From the NCBI GenBank assembly GCA_001566745.1, contig KQ964583.1, positions 18,999 to 71,694 of the forward strand: a stretch of DNA of 52,696 bases, written 5' to 3'. The notes under the pieces are model-generated. The model was given only the letters and a program-made list of their open reading frames with translations, was not told the DNA's origin and did not search any database. Numbering within the stretch: position 1 is the stretch's first letter; the number at the start of each line of letters is the position of its first letter. Made by a program: the position numbers and the translations under genes. Positions 35,142-47,282 of the stretch are shown piece after piece. The stretch comes from Conidiobolus coronatus NRRL 28638 (Eukaryota; Entomophthoromycota; Entomophthoromycetes; Entomophthorales; Conidiobolaceae).

Positions 35142-38100
35142 ATGTCAAAATCAAATTCTCAAAAGTATATTCATATCGATTACTGCTAGCTATTGTTAAC
35201 TAAATTTCTTTTGCTAGTAGCGCTCGTGGAAAATCAAAAGGGCAAAGTCAAAAATCTTCAGTTTATAATTTAGAAAGCACTAAGAATGAATTTGCTGCAA
35301 GCACTAAACCTGTAGCGTCTAAGAAAGCTAGAAAAACCAAAAATGAAGCTACTTCTCAAATAAATTCAGATTTGTTTTCTTCAAATAATAACATCAAATT
35401 GTTTGGTAAATTTAAATTAAAAGTTTTAATATTATTTGGCTAATTTATTTTTAGATTCTTTTATAAATGCTGAAATTAGCATTGAAACAATTTCTAATTC
35501 TTGGTTAAAACAATATGAAAGAGATGAGCACAAAGCATTAGTAGAATTATTAAATGCTATTTTGAAAGTATTTAACAATATTTTTTTATTCTCTATTTTT
35601 ATTAAGATTATTTTAGTGTGGTGGTTCTAAATTAGCAATTAAGCCTCAAGCTTTTGAACATTATGACTTGAAAGATATAATTGAGCAGTTAAATCAAGCT
35701 ATCGAAGTATATTTTTATTTTCAAAATATTTTTAGAATTATTTTCTAATTCTTATTTAGGATTTTGAACCAGAGTACATTTTTAATCCAAGAGGAAAAGA
35801 TAAGAAAAATCGTAAAAGAGTATTAGAATTTTTCACAGAAATTATCAGTCTTTTATTCCAATATTCAGAAGTTGACAAAGCTGTAGCTGTTGACAATATT
35901 TTCGAGTTTATTAATCCTGTTACAACGTAATTTAATTAACACATTAATAGCTTGTATACTAAACTGCTTTTAATAGATCTAACATACGCTCATTAAGACA
36001 TGTATCAATTTCAGTATCTTTGAACATTATTACTAGTTTATGTATTGTAAATCACGAGTCTAACAAAGAAAAGGCTACTCTTGAGAAGCAATTAAGCTCT
36101 GAAAATAAAAAAGTCAAAAGAAACAGTGACAAAGAAGCTGATCTTATTAACAAGATTCAAAGCGTAAATAGTCAGTTATTTGCTGGAAATAACATTATCA
36201 AAGCAATTTTTGAAAAGTAATATATTTTATATACTTATATTCATATAATCTAACTCAGTTTAGGCTTTTCAAACGCTCATTTAGAGATGTAGATCCCAGT
36301 GTTAGATCTGAATCTGTTAGTTGTATGGGTACTTGGGTCATTAAGTATCCAGAGTATTTCCTTGATGGTGCTTATTTAAGATACGTTGGCTGGAATTTGT
36401 CTGATCCAGTTCCATCAGTTCGCTCAGACGCTGTATCTATATTTTTAAAGTTATCTAATAACAAAAATTTGGTATCAGGGCTTAGAAGCTGCTTAGAATA
36501 TTTCCAAACTCGCATTGTCGAGATGGGACTGAAGGATATCGATCCAACTATTCGTATGAATTCTATTCAACTTTGTGGAGAGCTTCTTGAGAGAGGTTTA
36601 ATGAATGACGATAATCGTAACCAGCTCTTCGCCCTCTTATATCACACAGAAGAAAAAGTTCGTAAGGCAGCCGGTAAGTTTGTATCAAATTCTCTCCTTA
36701 ATTATATTGTACCTTCTGAGCATCATCAATTGATGGGATCTGAACCAGAATTCGAAAACGATGAATATGTTCGTCTATTTTATAAGACTATTATCAATAC
36801 TGTTGTTACATCTCATATTACCGAATCACAGCCAATTACATCAGAGTATTCTCCTCTTTATGACGTTTCTAAAGGGTTTGATCAAATGTTCCAGTCTCTT
36901 CACTCAAAAAAAGATACAACTTTTGCTCTTGGTGTTCGTGCTCTGTATCCAAACTTGGAAATCTTGAAGAATTGGGAGTTAATGACAAAGTATTTGACTA
37001 GTGAGTCAAGCCACTCTTCAAGAAAGAAATCTAGCAGAGCTGTAGAACTTACAGAAGATGAAGAAAAACATCTTTTAGAAATTTTTGCTACTTGCTGCCG
37101 TATTATGAAAGAATCTTACTTATCTAAGGTTTCCAGTGGAAAAGGCGCCAAAGATTTAAATGATGATCCTTATATCAAATGTAGAGAATCTTTTATTCAA
37201 CAAGATCTTGGTTCTTGGAAGCAAATTTTAGCCAAATATTCTCATAATAATCATAGTGTTATACAGGTGCTATCAATTTTTGAATCATTATTTGATGGAG
37301 AAACTGTTATTACTTCCCGTCAAACAAAAGCTTTGATTGATGTCTTAAACGAGATTAAAAAGATTATCAACAATACTTCGAACTCATCTGTGATCTTCCA
37401 AGCCATTTATACTTGCTACCAATTGACTCAATTTGGATCTGTACCTCCCGAGTCAATCACTCAATTCATCACTGTATTTGCCCATGATATTGTTCAAAAG
37501 ATTCTAGCAACCAGACATAATCTTGAAACTCTTGCTGTACATTTATTTAGATTTAGAGTTGTTATGATGCTAACAGAATGGGGCCACAGTTTAGTTTTTG
37601 ACTCTGATTCTGACCAATTTATCAACTTTTTGCATGAATGTCTACAAGGTCTCGAGTCTGATCAATCCTCTATCGACTCAACTATATCTATTCATTGCTG
37701 TGAAATTCTTTATCGTGGGATTCTCTCAGCTGCATACGCTTTTACACCATCAAACTCAGATAATCAAGCTTCCGATATTGCTCGCGACGGGTCTTTGGTT
37801 AGCCCTCAAGAGCTCGCTAAGCATCGTAACCGCCTTCTTAGAAATACTGTGGATATTATTAATCAGGACATTCCTAAAAATAACTTTGGATTCTTTGATT
37901 TACAGAAGGTTTGCTTTTCTGTAATTAGTGAAATTTTATTAATTACATCAGGATCAGAAACATTGCGCAAAGAAGTTATTTTCCCTTCAGAAGACACTAT
38001 CGAATCTTCTGTAGCTAAATTCCTCAGCCAGTCTCTAGATCTTATGGATAATTTGCTTAAGCAGCAGCATGATTCAACGGATATAGAGGTCAATAGTTCA

Positions 38101-39085
38101 ACCATATTAGCTGATCCTCTTGCTCGTCAGTCATTTATCCATATTGTTGGTATTTGCTTGCGTGCTATAAGACTTGGGCACTTTTCTTTTGGACACCTTA
38201 TTGGGCTTTTAATTCGCTATCCTACCTTTGATCCTGTAATTCAAGATCTTCTTAAAAACATGCTCATGTCAAGTATTAAGATATTCGTATTGAAATCATC
38301 AAACCCAGCTCAAGTCAACCATTACATCGATTCTCTCGGAATTGCTCTCACTAGTAGCTTTGACAAATGGCAAAGTCATGAAATTGACTGTGAATTCAAA
38401 TTTATTGCACAGCTTTCTAGATTGATTGCTAACAGCTTAAGAAACGTTGGCTCAAGACTTTCTTGGATTAGTGAAGCTTTAATCCATTTCCACGAGTCTA
38501 ATTCGTCCAAATATTTATCAAAGTTTAAAGCTAATATCAAAAGCTCTTCTTCAGATACATACGTATCAGACTTATTATATTTCAAACTACTTAATAATCT
38601 TATTACTGGATTGCTAGCTCCTAATCATCTTGGAAAATTGTAAGATAATTATATAGCCTTAATGTTATTATTAACACATTTTAGAATCGAGTCTACTCAG
38701 AAATCATTTAGTGAAATCAAAGAAAAACTAGATAGCGAGCCTAAAGAAATGTCAGATTTAGTACATTACATCTCTTTACTAGAGAAAGCTAAAGGTGGCT
38801 TCGAAGTCCCATCAACAATAATTCAAAATGATGGTATATTTATTTATTTTAAACTAAATACAGTTCTAACTATTTTTAGATAACCAAGACCAGTCAGATA
38901 TATCACAGATTGATATCCAAGCAAGCTCTACTCCATCAAAATCAATATCCGCTAGCCATAAACGTAAAGCTGGAGAGCTTCCTTCTTCTTTGCAAAAATT
39001 GTTTGAAGAAGACGGAGATATCGAGAGTGGAAAGCAAAGAGCTAATGCATCACCTTCTTCTAGTAAGAAATCTAAGCGAAACTAA
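35142..39085 (+). CDS. SCC3: Cohesin subunit Scc3/STAG (SA/Psc3 family)
   Basis: Nine exons, 35142-35164, 35221-35405, 35455-35567, 35617-35706, 35760-35926, 35977-36216, 36264-38639, 38685-38833 and 38880-39085, giving 1182 residues. Scc3/STAG is the HEAT-repeat cohesin subunit that binds the kleisin Scc1 and DNA and promotes cohesin loading and cohesion. The basic Ser/Lys-rich N terminus is followed by the STAG domain (EFFTEIISLLFQYSE, SNIRSLRHVSISVSLNI) and the stromalin conservative domain (about 274-345; FRDVDPSVRSESV, EYFLDGAYLRYVGWNLSD). A long HEAT solenoid follows, then a C-terminal tail ending SSSKKSKRN, a likely nuclear signal. The first exon is only 23 nt. Its acceptor is a tandem TAGTAG (35215-35220), and either choice keeps the frame, so the protein may have or lack one extra Ser. 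Introns are 45-56 nt. Confidence 0.93.
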
Positions 39086-42000
39086 AGCTTTGCTTTTTGA
39101 AATAAGCTCAAAGTTATTTCTAGTTAATTCTGTATTCAATATCTAAACTTATCAACTTAATATTTGATTATATAAAACTTATACTCTCTCATTATATTGT
39201 TATTAGTTTGTTTTGGATATTTTCTTATAGCTATGAGCCTAAAATATTATTTTTAACTTAAGAATACAATTTACTTAATTGCCAATGACAGTCAAATAAG
39301 TGATAATTAACGTTATTATATCATTATGATTTTCAATAATAAAATATACTCTATTAAATTATTAAATTTTAACTATTTTATTATTTAACTAGCATTCTAT
39401 GATTGTAAATATAATACTTCTCAATTTTGTTTTAAACTATATACAGATACCTCAACTTTAAATATTGAATGCAATGCACTGTTAAGAATATATATCTAAT
39501 AATCAGTGGCACAACCCTTTAAGTTATTACATCGCGTATCTAAATCACAGGATTAATAATGTTAAAGCAGTGTTTGCTATACTAAAAGAGCTGTTTCTAA
39601 GATAATTGTGTATAGTTTAAACCATTTAATTACTATATTAAACTTTATAATGTTAATGACATTTCTTATATCACAACTGCTTCTTAATAATCTGAAATGA
39701 TATTTTTTTAAATTTTCTATTCTTTCTACGTTATAAAAATATACTTTATTAATAATAGCAACAAAGTTAACTTCGTCTCAATTACTAAATCATCAAACTC
39801 CAATATCAATTTTAGCCATATCTTAACAGTTTTGATATAAATTGTATATATTATACTGTTTTTTAACAATTATAATTTTAATCACTATTATTATAAAATA
39901 TATATTATTGAGCATGTCATTATTTTAAAATTGTGCATATTAACTAAGTTAGTTCAGGTATATTATAACAATTCTTCAAATAAAGCTGTAGATTATGAGT
40001 TAATAATGATAGCTTAAACTGTTCTTAGAGTATACCTATACCATTTAATCATAAATTTATCTAAATAGTATTTTCTTGAATTGGGGATTAGTAGTGTAGT
40101 TCAATTCAAAAATCCATTATTATTTCTTTTATAATCAACCAGCTTAACTTAAATATCACTTAGAACTATGTAATATATTATTGAAATATATTATTAAAAT
40201 ATATTAATCAATACAAATACAAACATCTATTGCATTAAACTATATATAATATATATGTATTTAATTAGTCACGCTACAGCTATATGTAGCATATAAAACT
40301 ATATATAGTTTTTATAGAAGCTATAAGATATGATTAATGTATTGATTTATTTACAAACCCAGTTATCTTGATTTGAATGTATGAAAATATTTAAATTTAA
40401 ATATAACCATTACTAACTATTGCATTTTAAATAAATGATACATCGGTTTACGGTGTTATAACAACATATATGCTATAACTTTAAATAACAATAATAATTG
40501 CTTAATACAACTTAGAGCATCAAAATGGAAATATTCCAAATACAATCTATTAAAGTTTTATTTAGCAAAACTCGTCAGTTAATTGAAAATTCATATATCT
40601 ACTATAAAGTTGCAGACTTGGGGATCAAGTTGGTTAAAATAGGCAATTTACCCATATGTACCACTGTTCTGACACAATGTTTTTTAACCAAGTTTATAGT
40701 AACAGCTTGAGTATTATATTCTGCTTTTTATTTCCATTATTAATAAAAAATGTTTAATAATATATCGCATATTTATATACACCCAGCTTTTGCTAATATT
40801 CTCAATGATATTTAGTAATGAAAGTATATAAACAAATATTTCACGCCCTGGATAAAGATATATATCTTACACCTCTTTAATTGAGTAATATGCATGAAAG
40901 TTGACTATTAGCCTGTGCCAAAGCATACTGGCTCGTTGAATAGCAATATAATAAGATGCTCATGATAATCCATATGCATCTACTAATTTTTAATAGTTAC
41001 TTTTGTTTTAAAAATTTTTGATGTCTATATCATTATATAAATTACTTGTAAACACACTTTGAAAGATCTAAAATAATTAAGTTTGGCACACTTTAAAATT
41101 GTGGCCAAATTTAGAATATTTGGATTGATATGCAGAGCAAAGTTAATTTTTTAATACATGAAATCAACACTGTGGCAATTTTTTCAAGCCAAATTATTAT
41201 CTAAATGGTAATTATTAATACACTTATAGTAATAAATATATATGCATATCAATTCAGATCAAATAGCACAGCTATACTTATCATATTAATAGCTCATTTA
41301 GGTACGATTTTCTAACTATATTAATCAAAGTTTAAAAATATACTGTTAAAATCTAATTAAATAAATAGAAACTTTGGTCATACATGATAGTAGCTATTAT
41401 AAGCGGATATTATTGAAATATAAATAGCGGATTTAACTAAAGATTAGAAGGTATATGACAAGTATTATATGCTAATATGGCCCTGTATACTAAATAAACT
41501 CGTTTTATTTCAAGGCTCGAAAAATAAGAAAGCGGTTTAAAAGTATAGGTGGTCACATAAATAATAAGCATATGTTGCATTGTTATTAATGTAAGTAATA
41601 TAATGCATCTATAGCTGATGTGAGCAATATATAAAGCCAGCTGATCTGGATACACTCTCAACTTTTTGTTTCTGTATAACATATTAAAATTATATAAAAT
41701 GCTATCTTAATACCATTGAGTATCTTTATTGTATTCGGCGTAGTTTGTTAACTTAAGTATGTATGTTAAAAGTTTAACATTTAACTTATTTTATAGTTGT
41801 AGATACTTTCCTTTAATAATATTGGTCTGATTTCTTAATTTTTATCAAAAAGCTACAAATTCTCTTAAGTATTAACTATATACTGCTAGTGAAGTCAATT
41901 GTTTTTATATAATTCTAAATTGTACATTTGCCAAGTAGTTACCACTATCATCTTTATCTTTATTGTTGTTTATCCAGATTTAAATATTTGAGTGTAAGAA

Positions 42001-42612
42001 GACTCTTGAAAACTTTGTTGTTTTTATCAAAGTTAGAGATTAATATTCGGGATTTGAGACTGAAGTTGCTGTTTTTCCTTTTGATTCGTGTGATAAATTT
42101 AGCCTTTACCAAAACATAAACTGATCACCTCTCATTCCTAAACATTATTTAGTTCTATTTATACGGATGATGATTGATTCGGCAAAGGCCTGATATAAAG
42201 TTCATATGTGAATTGGGCTAGTAGTACCATGTTTGAAATTCATTAATTTTCAGCCTGTGTTAATCTTGACTCACCAATAGTCTCCAATCCCTTTCCCAAT
42301 CCCTCGATTAATGCAGTTTAAGACATGAATGAAAATAATTAAAGAGTATGTAACAAACTGATTGGGTCAAACACCTGTAGTTTATTTTTAATTTGCTAAC
42401 ATTCATTTTAGTCCATTAATTATCATTATTTAGTCTTTCAATTCATTACTTAGCTAATTATCAATTAAATCATCTAATCTGTTAATTGCAAATAACCTAT
42501 AAATATGTTGGTTGCGACTTTTATCAGCTTTACCTCTCCAGTTTCCGCTTGATGCTAATTGGATCAAATCGCACTTTATCAAATCCCATTTACACAACAT
42601 TAATTATAATCA
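39086..42612. other. Long AT-rich intergenic region
   Basis: About 3.5 kb between Scc3 and the Rua1-like gene. Mostly extremely AT-rich. A 61-codon ATG frame at 40525-40710 has no recognisable domain. From about 42130 to 42400 the sequence becomes less AT-rich and carries clustered CCAAT boxes, so this is likely the Rua1-like promoter. Confidence 0.5.
42274..42300 (+). promoter_or_regulatory. Cluster of three CCAAT boxes upstream of the Rua1-like gene
   Basis: CCAAT occurs at 42274-42278, 42284-42288 and 42296-42300 on the same strand, spaced about one helical turn apart. A reverse ATTGG follows at 42361-42365. The cluster is about 310-340 nt upstream of the ATG at 42613. CCAAT pentamers are bound by the HAP/NF-Y complex in fungi. 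Binding here is inferred from the motif only. Confidence 0.5.
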
Positions 42613-43924
42613 ATGAACAATAGTCATTATAGCATCTCAAGTACGCTTAATCATAGCAACCTTTCCACTTCGGGAAAAAATTCTCCGATCTCTTTCCCTG
42701 TATTTTCTCAGGATATCAGCAGGAAACCAGCTGCCCTGGACCCTTCGGTTTCTCATCAGATGAGCCACAGTAAATCTAAGCTTACTACCCATCACCCAGC
42801 CTTAGTTAAGCAAGATCCTGGCTCAGATTCAATGCAATTCAGTTCTCAGTCAGTAGCTCCAGTAAATCATTCATTTTCCCATATGGACTACTATACTCAT
42901 AAGCTAAATAACCATCCTATTTTGAATGAAAACACAGGTAATTACATAAATTATATATTGATTTTGAAAAACTCACAAAGCTGTAGGAAATATGTTAGAT
43001 CCTTTATTCAAGCAGTTTGACCCTCAAAATAATGGATTTGAAGAGTCTCTTGGAGGTTTTGGTAACGAAAAACAATTCATGGGATTTCCTTTAGACTATA
43101 TGAAGGACCAGATGCATTCAGATATGAACAATGTGCTTCCTTCTAATTTTGAGTATATGCCTAGTCAAAACTCTAGAAATGAGAGTATAGGAAACAACTC
43201 TTCTCACGAAGTTTCTTCCATGGGTCACGACATATCCCAAATGAAGTCAAACAGTGGCATGTTTCAGCAATCTTTTTTATCATCTTCTACAAATAACAGC
43301 TCGTCTCATTTTGGAATGAACAACTTGGCTCTCCCTAGCTCCGCATACTCTTCCCATAGTGCTGAAATAAAGCACGATTTAGAAGACAGAGGCCAGGCTA
43401 ACCTCGCTCATGCGTCACACTCAGTTTCCATGCCCAATATATCTAACCCAATAATGCACTCCATTGCATCTAAATCTTCTCTAGAATCTGATTTTAGTCA
43501 TAGCGACGCCCCGCCACCATCAGACCCATCAGACCCATCCGCTACACCTCGTCCACAGAACCCTCGATTCAAAGGAGATATGTACTCTCCAAAGTGGGTT
43601 CGTTATAACGGACAGAAGAAAGAAGGCTATTGTGACTTATGCGAGCCGGGTAAGTGGCTACAGTTGAAAAATAGCGCATTTTGGTATCATAAACAGTTTT
43701 ATCACGGTATTTGCTCAACATCAGGAAAATTCTTTTGTGCACCAATTCGAACCAGAACAAAGGACAATCAGATGGTTGAAGGACTCTGTCATCAGTGTAA
43801 TCGATGGGTTCCAGTGTCAAGTACTAAAAGGCGCAACTCTGTTCTCTGGTTCCGTCATGCTCAAAAATGCCATGTGTATCATAAACCAAAACCTCATAAT
43901 GCTAAAAAATTGGAATACAGCTAA
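42613..43924 (+). CDS. Rua1-like (DUF4451) zinc-binding transcription regulator
   Basis: Two exons, 42613-42937 and 42987-43924, giving 420 residues. The first 300 residues are low-complexity (Ser, Asn, His, Met-rich, no fold visible), with a short tandem PSDPSDPS. The C-terminal domain (about 302-410) is the fungal Rua1 C-terminal/DUF4451 domain. It has MYSPKWVRYNGQKKEGYCDLC, the paired Cys of YCDLC with His/Cys of WYHKQFYHGIC, and a second set in GLCHQCNRWV with WFRHAQKCHVYH, i.e. two C2H2-like zinc sites with Trp-rich spacing. In Ustilago, Rua1 activates the ustilagic acid cluster; in other fungi most members are uncharacterised, so a role in transcription is family-based and the targets are unknown. 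No secondary-metabolite gene is adjacent. Confidence 0.85.
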
Positions 43925-44895
43925 ATATTATAATCTAATAAACTTAATTCAACTTTATTCCAGATTATTTAATAAGTTCAAATCATCAAGCAAATTCAAA
44001 TCATCCCAAATAAGCTTGAAATGTATTTTATTTAAAGGATTGGTTGATAGTAGTAACAAGTAAAAAAATAAAATAGACGTGATTAATTCCTTAAAAATCA
44101 TATATTTTAACATCTATATTAAGTTTACTGGCGTGTCTGGTAGTACTTATATAAAGATAAAGCGTAGTATATCAGTTGTAATATATTTGAATCACAGCTT
44201 AGTTTTTGTTTATGCAACTTAAATTTTAAAGAGTAAATAATGATGTTGTGTATAATATTGAAGTTTAAATATAAAATATTACATAATATCTACTAATTAT
44301 CCTAATATTCAGTATTTTCAATGTTTTATATAAAAAGGAAGGTTTTTATTAGGTAGCTAGCATAGCACAAAGTTTATATATAATGTAAATAGTTTAAATG
44401 TGTTGTAAAAACTAAAATTACAATTTGTAACATTTGTTTAATAGTAAAACTATTCTATATTAGTATATGATAGTTATATTTTAAATCTTAAGGTATACTC
44501 TTATATATTTGAATATAATAGGTAATTAATATTCATATAATTTAAAATTCGTTTGAGACTGTATTAGAAATTATTGTAAAATATATATAGGCATTTTATT
44601 GATACTAAGTATAATGATATTCTCTAATATATTATATAGTTTTATGTGCATTATATAAAATTATTTTAATATGGAATGGTTGTTTGAATATTTTTGTAAT
44701 AATTAAAATTAAAATACTTGTAAACATTTATAATCCCATAATATTTTCACTTGGTATAAATTATCTTAAAAAAGAGATCCAAATTTGCAACTAAATGCGA
44801 ATTTAATATACTCTAATACATAACCCTGTAAAATATTTAATCTAAAAATTATCTCTAAAATAAATTAAAATTCATAACAAATATTAATATTCAAA
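43925..44895. other. AT-rich intergenic region
   Basis: About 1 kb between the Rua1-like and Cef1 genes. A short imperfect tandem repeat of TTCAAATCATC lies at about 43978-44008 in the 3' flank. No other feature is seen. Confidence 0.5.
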
Positions 44896-47282
44896 ATGAA
44901 AATATTAATGAAGGGTAATTTTATTAATTAATGCTATATTTTATTTATTAATGTGATTTAGGTGGTATTTGGAAAAATACCGAAGATGAAATTCTTAAAG
45001 CTGCTGTTATGAAATATGGTAAAAACCAGTGGGCTCGTATTTCTTCACTATTAGTTAGAAAAAGCGCAAAGCAATGTAAAGCTCGCTGGTATGAATGGAT
45101 TGATCCTAGTGTTCGTAAGACTGAATGGTCTAAAGAAGAGGATGAAAAGCTTTTACATTTAGCTAAAGTTATGCCTACTCAATGGAGGACAATTGCACCA
45201 ATTGTAGGTAGAACTCCAGCTCAGTGCTTGGAAAGATATCAAAAGTTATTGGATGAAGCCGAGGCAGCTGAAAAAGCTGGACAGTTGGGGCTATCGTCTT
45301 ATTCTGCTGAAGCAGGACCATCTGCTGACGATGTTAGGAGATTGCGCCCAGGAGAAATTGACCCTGATCCGGAAACAAAACCAGCTAGACCAGATCCAGT
45401 AGATATGGATGATGATGAAAAGGAAATGTTGTCTGAGGCAAGAGCTCGTTTAGCTAACACACAAGGAAAAAAAGCTAAGCGTAAGGCTAGAGAAAAGCAG
45501 TTGGAAGAATCCAGACGCTTAGCAGCTTTGCAAAAGCGCAGAGAATTAAAAGCTGCAGGAATGGATGTTCGAGTTCATAAGAAAATCAAAGGAATGGATT
45601 ACAATGCCGATATTCCTTTAGAAAGAAAGCCCACCCCTGGAGTTTATGACACAAAAGATGAACTTACCAGGCAACCAAGATCTATACCATTCCGCAGAAC
45701 CACAGTTCAAGAATTAGATGGCATCAAACCCAGAGAAAGAGAGGAAGAGTTAAGAAAGCGAGATTTAAAAAATTCAAAAGAAAAGAAGGCTAATAATCTT
45801 TTGGCTCAAATCAATCAACTAGTCAATTTAAATAAATCTTCAGGTAGTCGTAAGCTAAACTTACCTGAGCCTCAGGTGGGACAAGCTGAGTTAGAAGATA
45901 TTGCCAAACTTGGTCACCAAACTAAAGCTTCAAATATTTCCAACAGCGATATATCTGTAACTAGTGGACTTATAGAAGATTATACTTCAATGACTCCATC
46001 TCAAGCAACACCTCGTACATCTACCCCAGCAGTAGATACAGTTCGTTTAGAAGCTCGAAATCTTTTGGCTCTGAAAAATATCCAAACACCGTTATTGGGT
46101 GAAGATGACTCTTCTCTCAATAACTTACATGCTGGAACTGGATTTGAAGGAGCAACACCTAGAAACAACACATTGACAACTCCAAATCCTCTTCTTTCTC
46201 AAACTCCTGGCCACCCAGGATCATTTGCTACTCCTCGTGGTCCAAATACTATTTTAGGAAGCACACCAAGCACAAACTCTCATCCACTATTAAGAGACGG
46301 CTTTGGAATTAATTCAGCATCTGGGTTTAATATGGACGAAGCATCTTATAAATCCTGGAGAAACGAGCTTAAAAGAAAAATGCAAAAGGGATTTCTTCAG
46401 TTGCCTTCACCTTTAAATGATTTTGAAATAGTTTTACCAGATGAAGGCCCTGGAGATGACTTGGAAGAATCAAACGCACCTCACACTAATGGAGCTCATA
46501 TGTTAGAAGATGCTGCTGATGAAGAACTCAGATTAAAGCGCGAGCGCGATATTTTTGAAGCATCACAATGGAAGAGCCGAGTTGCAAAAAATAATCTCCC
46601 TCGTCCATCTATTAACTTCAATCTTAATCAAGTTGCTGAGTTGCTTGATTTGGAAACACAGTCACTTCCTGAAGACTTGAAGACTGCAAAGCAGCTTATT
46701 AACAGCGAAATGATCAAAGTTATTTCACACGATATAGTTACAAATAGCTCACTTGATTTAGATGACTCTGTCAACCCAGATTTTCTATCATATGCTGAGC
46801 TTGACCCTATTACCCAAGAATACATTGAACAAGCTCAGTCTTTAATTAATATAGATACTGAAGATATACAAGATACTTCTTCCCATCCAAGTCTTGAATC
46901 ATTAAGCTACAAATTGCCAAGTGATCTTTCAAAGTTGAAGCGAACTGCTCTTTTAAACAATGACTTACAAGAACAACTTGGATCATCCCATGGCCCATAT
47001 ATCGTAAAAATCATAATATCCAATATTTAAATTTTGCTAATTCTTTTTTAGGCACATTCAAATGAACTTTTGGAGAAAATTTCATCATTGTATGAGCAAA
47101 TTGATGATGCAAAGATACAATTTGACTCTGTAGTCTTCCTTCAGCAACAAGAAGAAATCGGTGCTTCTCACCGTATTCAACAATGGCAAGAACTTCTAGA
47201 GCGCGAAACTCAAATTTCCAGTTATCTTCAACAGCGTTATAAGCAGCTACAAAACCAAATTATGAAAAGTCAAGTTAGTTAA
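44896..47282 (+). CDS. CEF1: Pre-mRNA splicing factor Cef1/Cdc5 (Myb-related, Prp19 complex)
   Basis: Three exons, 44896-44914, 44962-47003 and 47052-47282, giving 763 residues. Cef1/Cdc5 is a core component of the Prp19/NTC complex in the catalytic spliceosome. The 19-nt first exon encodes MKILMK plus the first base of Gly7, and the spliced N terminus MKILMKGGIWKNTEDEIL aligns residue by residue with the family start. Two Myb repeats follow (about 7-57 and 58-107; GKNQWARIS, SAKQCKARWYEWIDP, TEWSKEEDEKLLHLAK, MPTQWRTIA, GRTPAQCLERY). After them come a basic helical segment, Thr-Pro-rich repeats (SQATPRTSTP, TPGHPGSFATP) typical of the CDK-target region, and a C-terminal coiled coil that contacts Prp19-complex partners. 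Without the tiny first exon the reading frame would begin inside Myb repeat 1 at Met23, so the upstream start is strongly preferred. Confidence 0.95.

Noticed and set aside
40525-40710. A 61-codon ATG frame in the Scc3/Rua1-like intergenic region, with A at -3
   Set aside because: No domain, no splice partners and no neighbouring coding signal. A frame of this size is expected by chance in 3.5 kb, so it is not called as a gene.
41437-42119. Two frames of 60-80 codons (41437-41682 minus, 41928-42119 plus)
   Set aside because: Composition is Leu/Tyr/Ile-heavy as expected from AT-rich DNA, the plus-strand frame starts at a non-ATG codon, and no motif is present.
45009-47030. Cef1 beginning at the internal Met at 45009
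   Set aside because: It would truncate the first Myb repeat. The 19-nt upstream exon restores the conserved N terminus.
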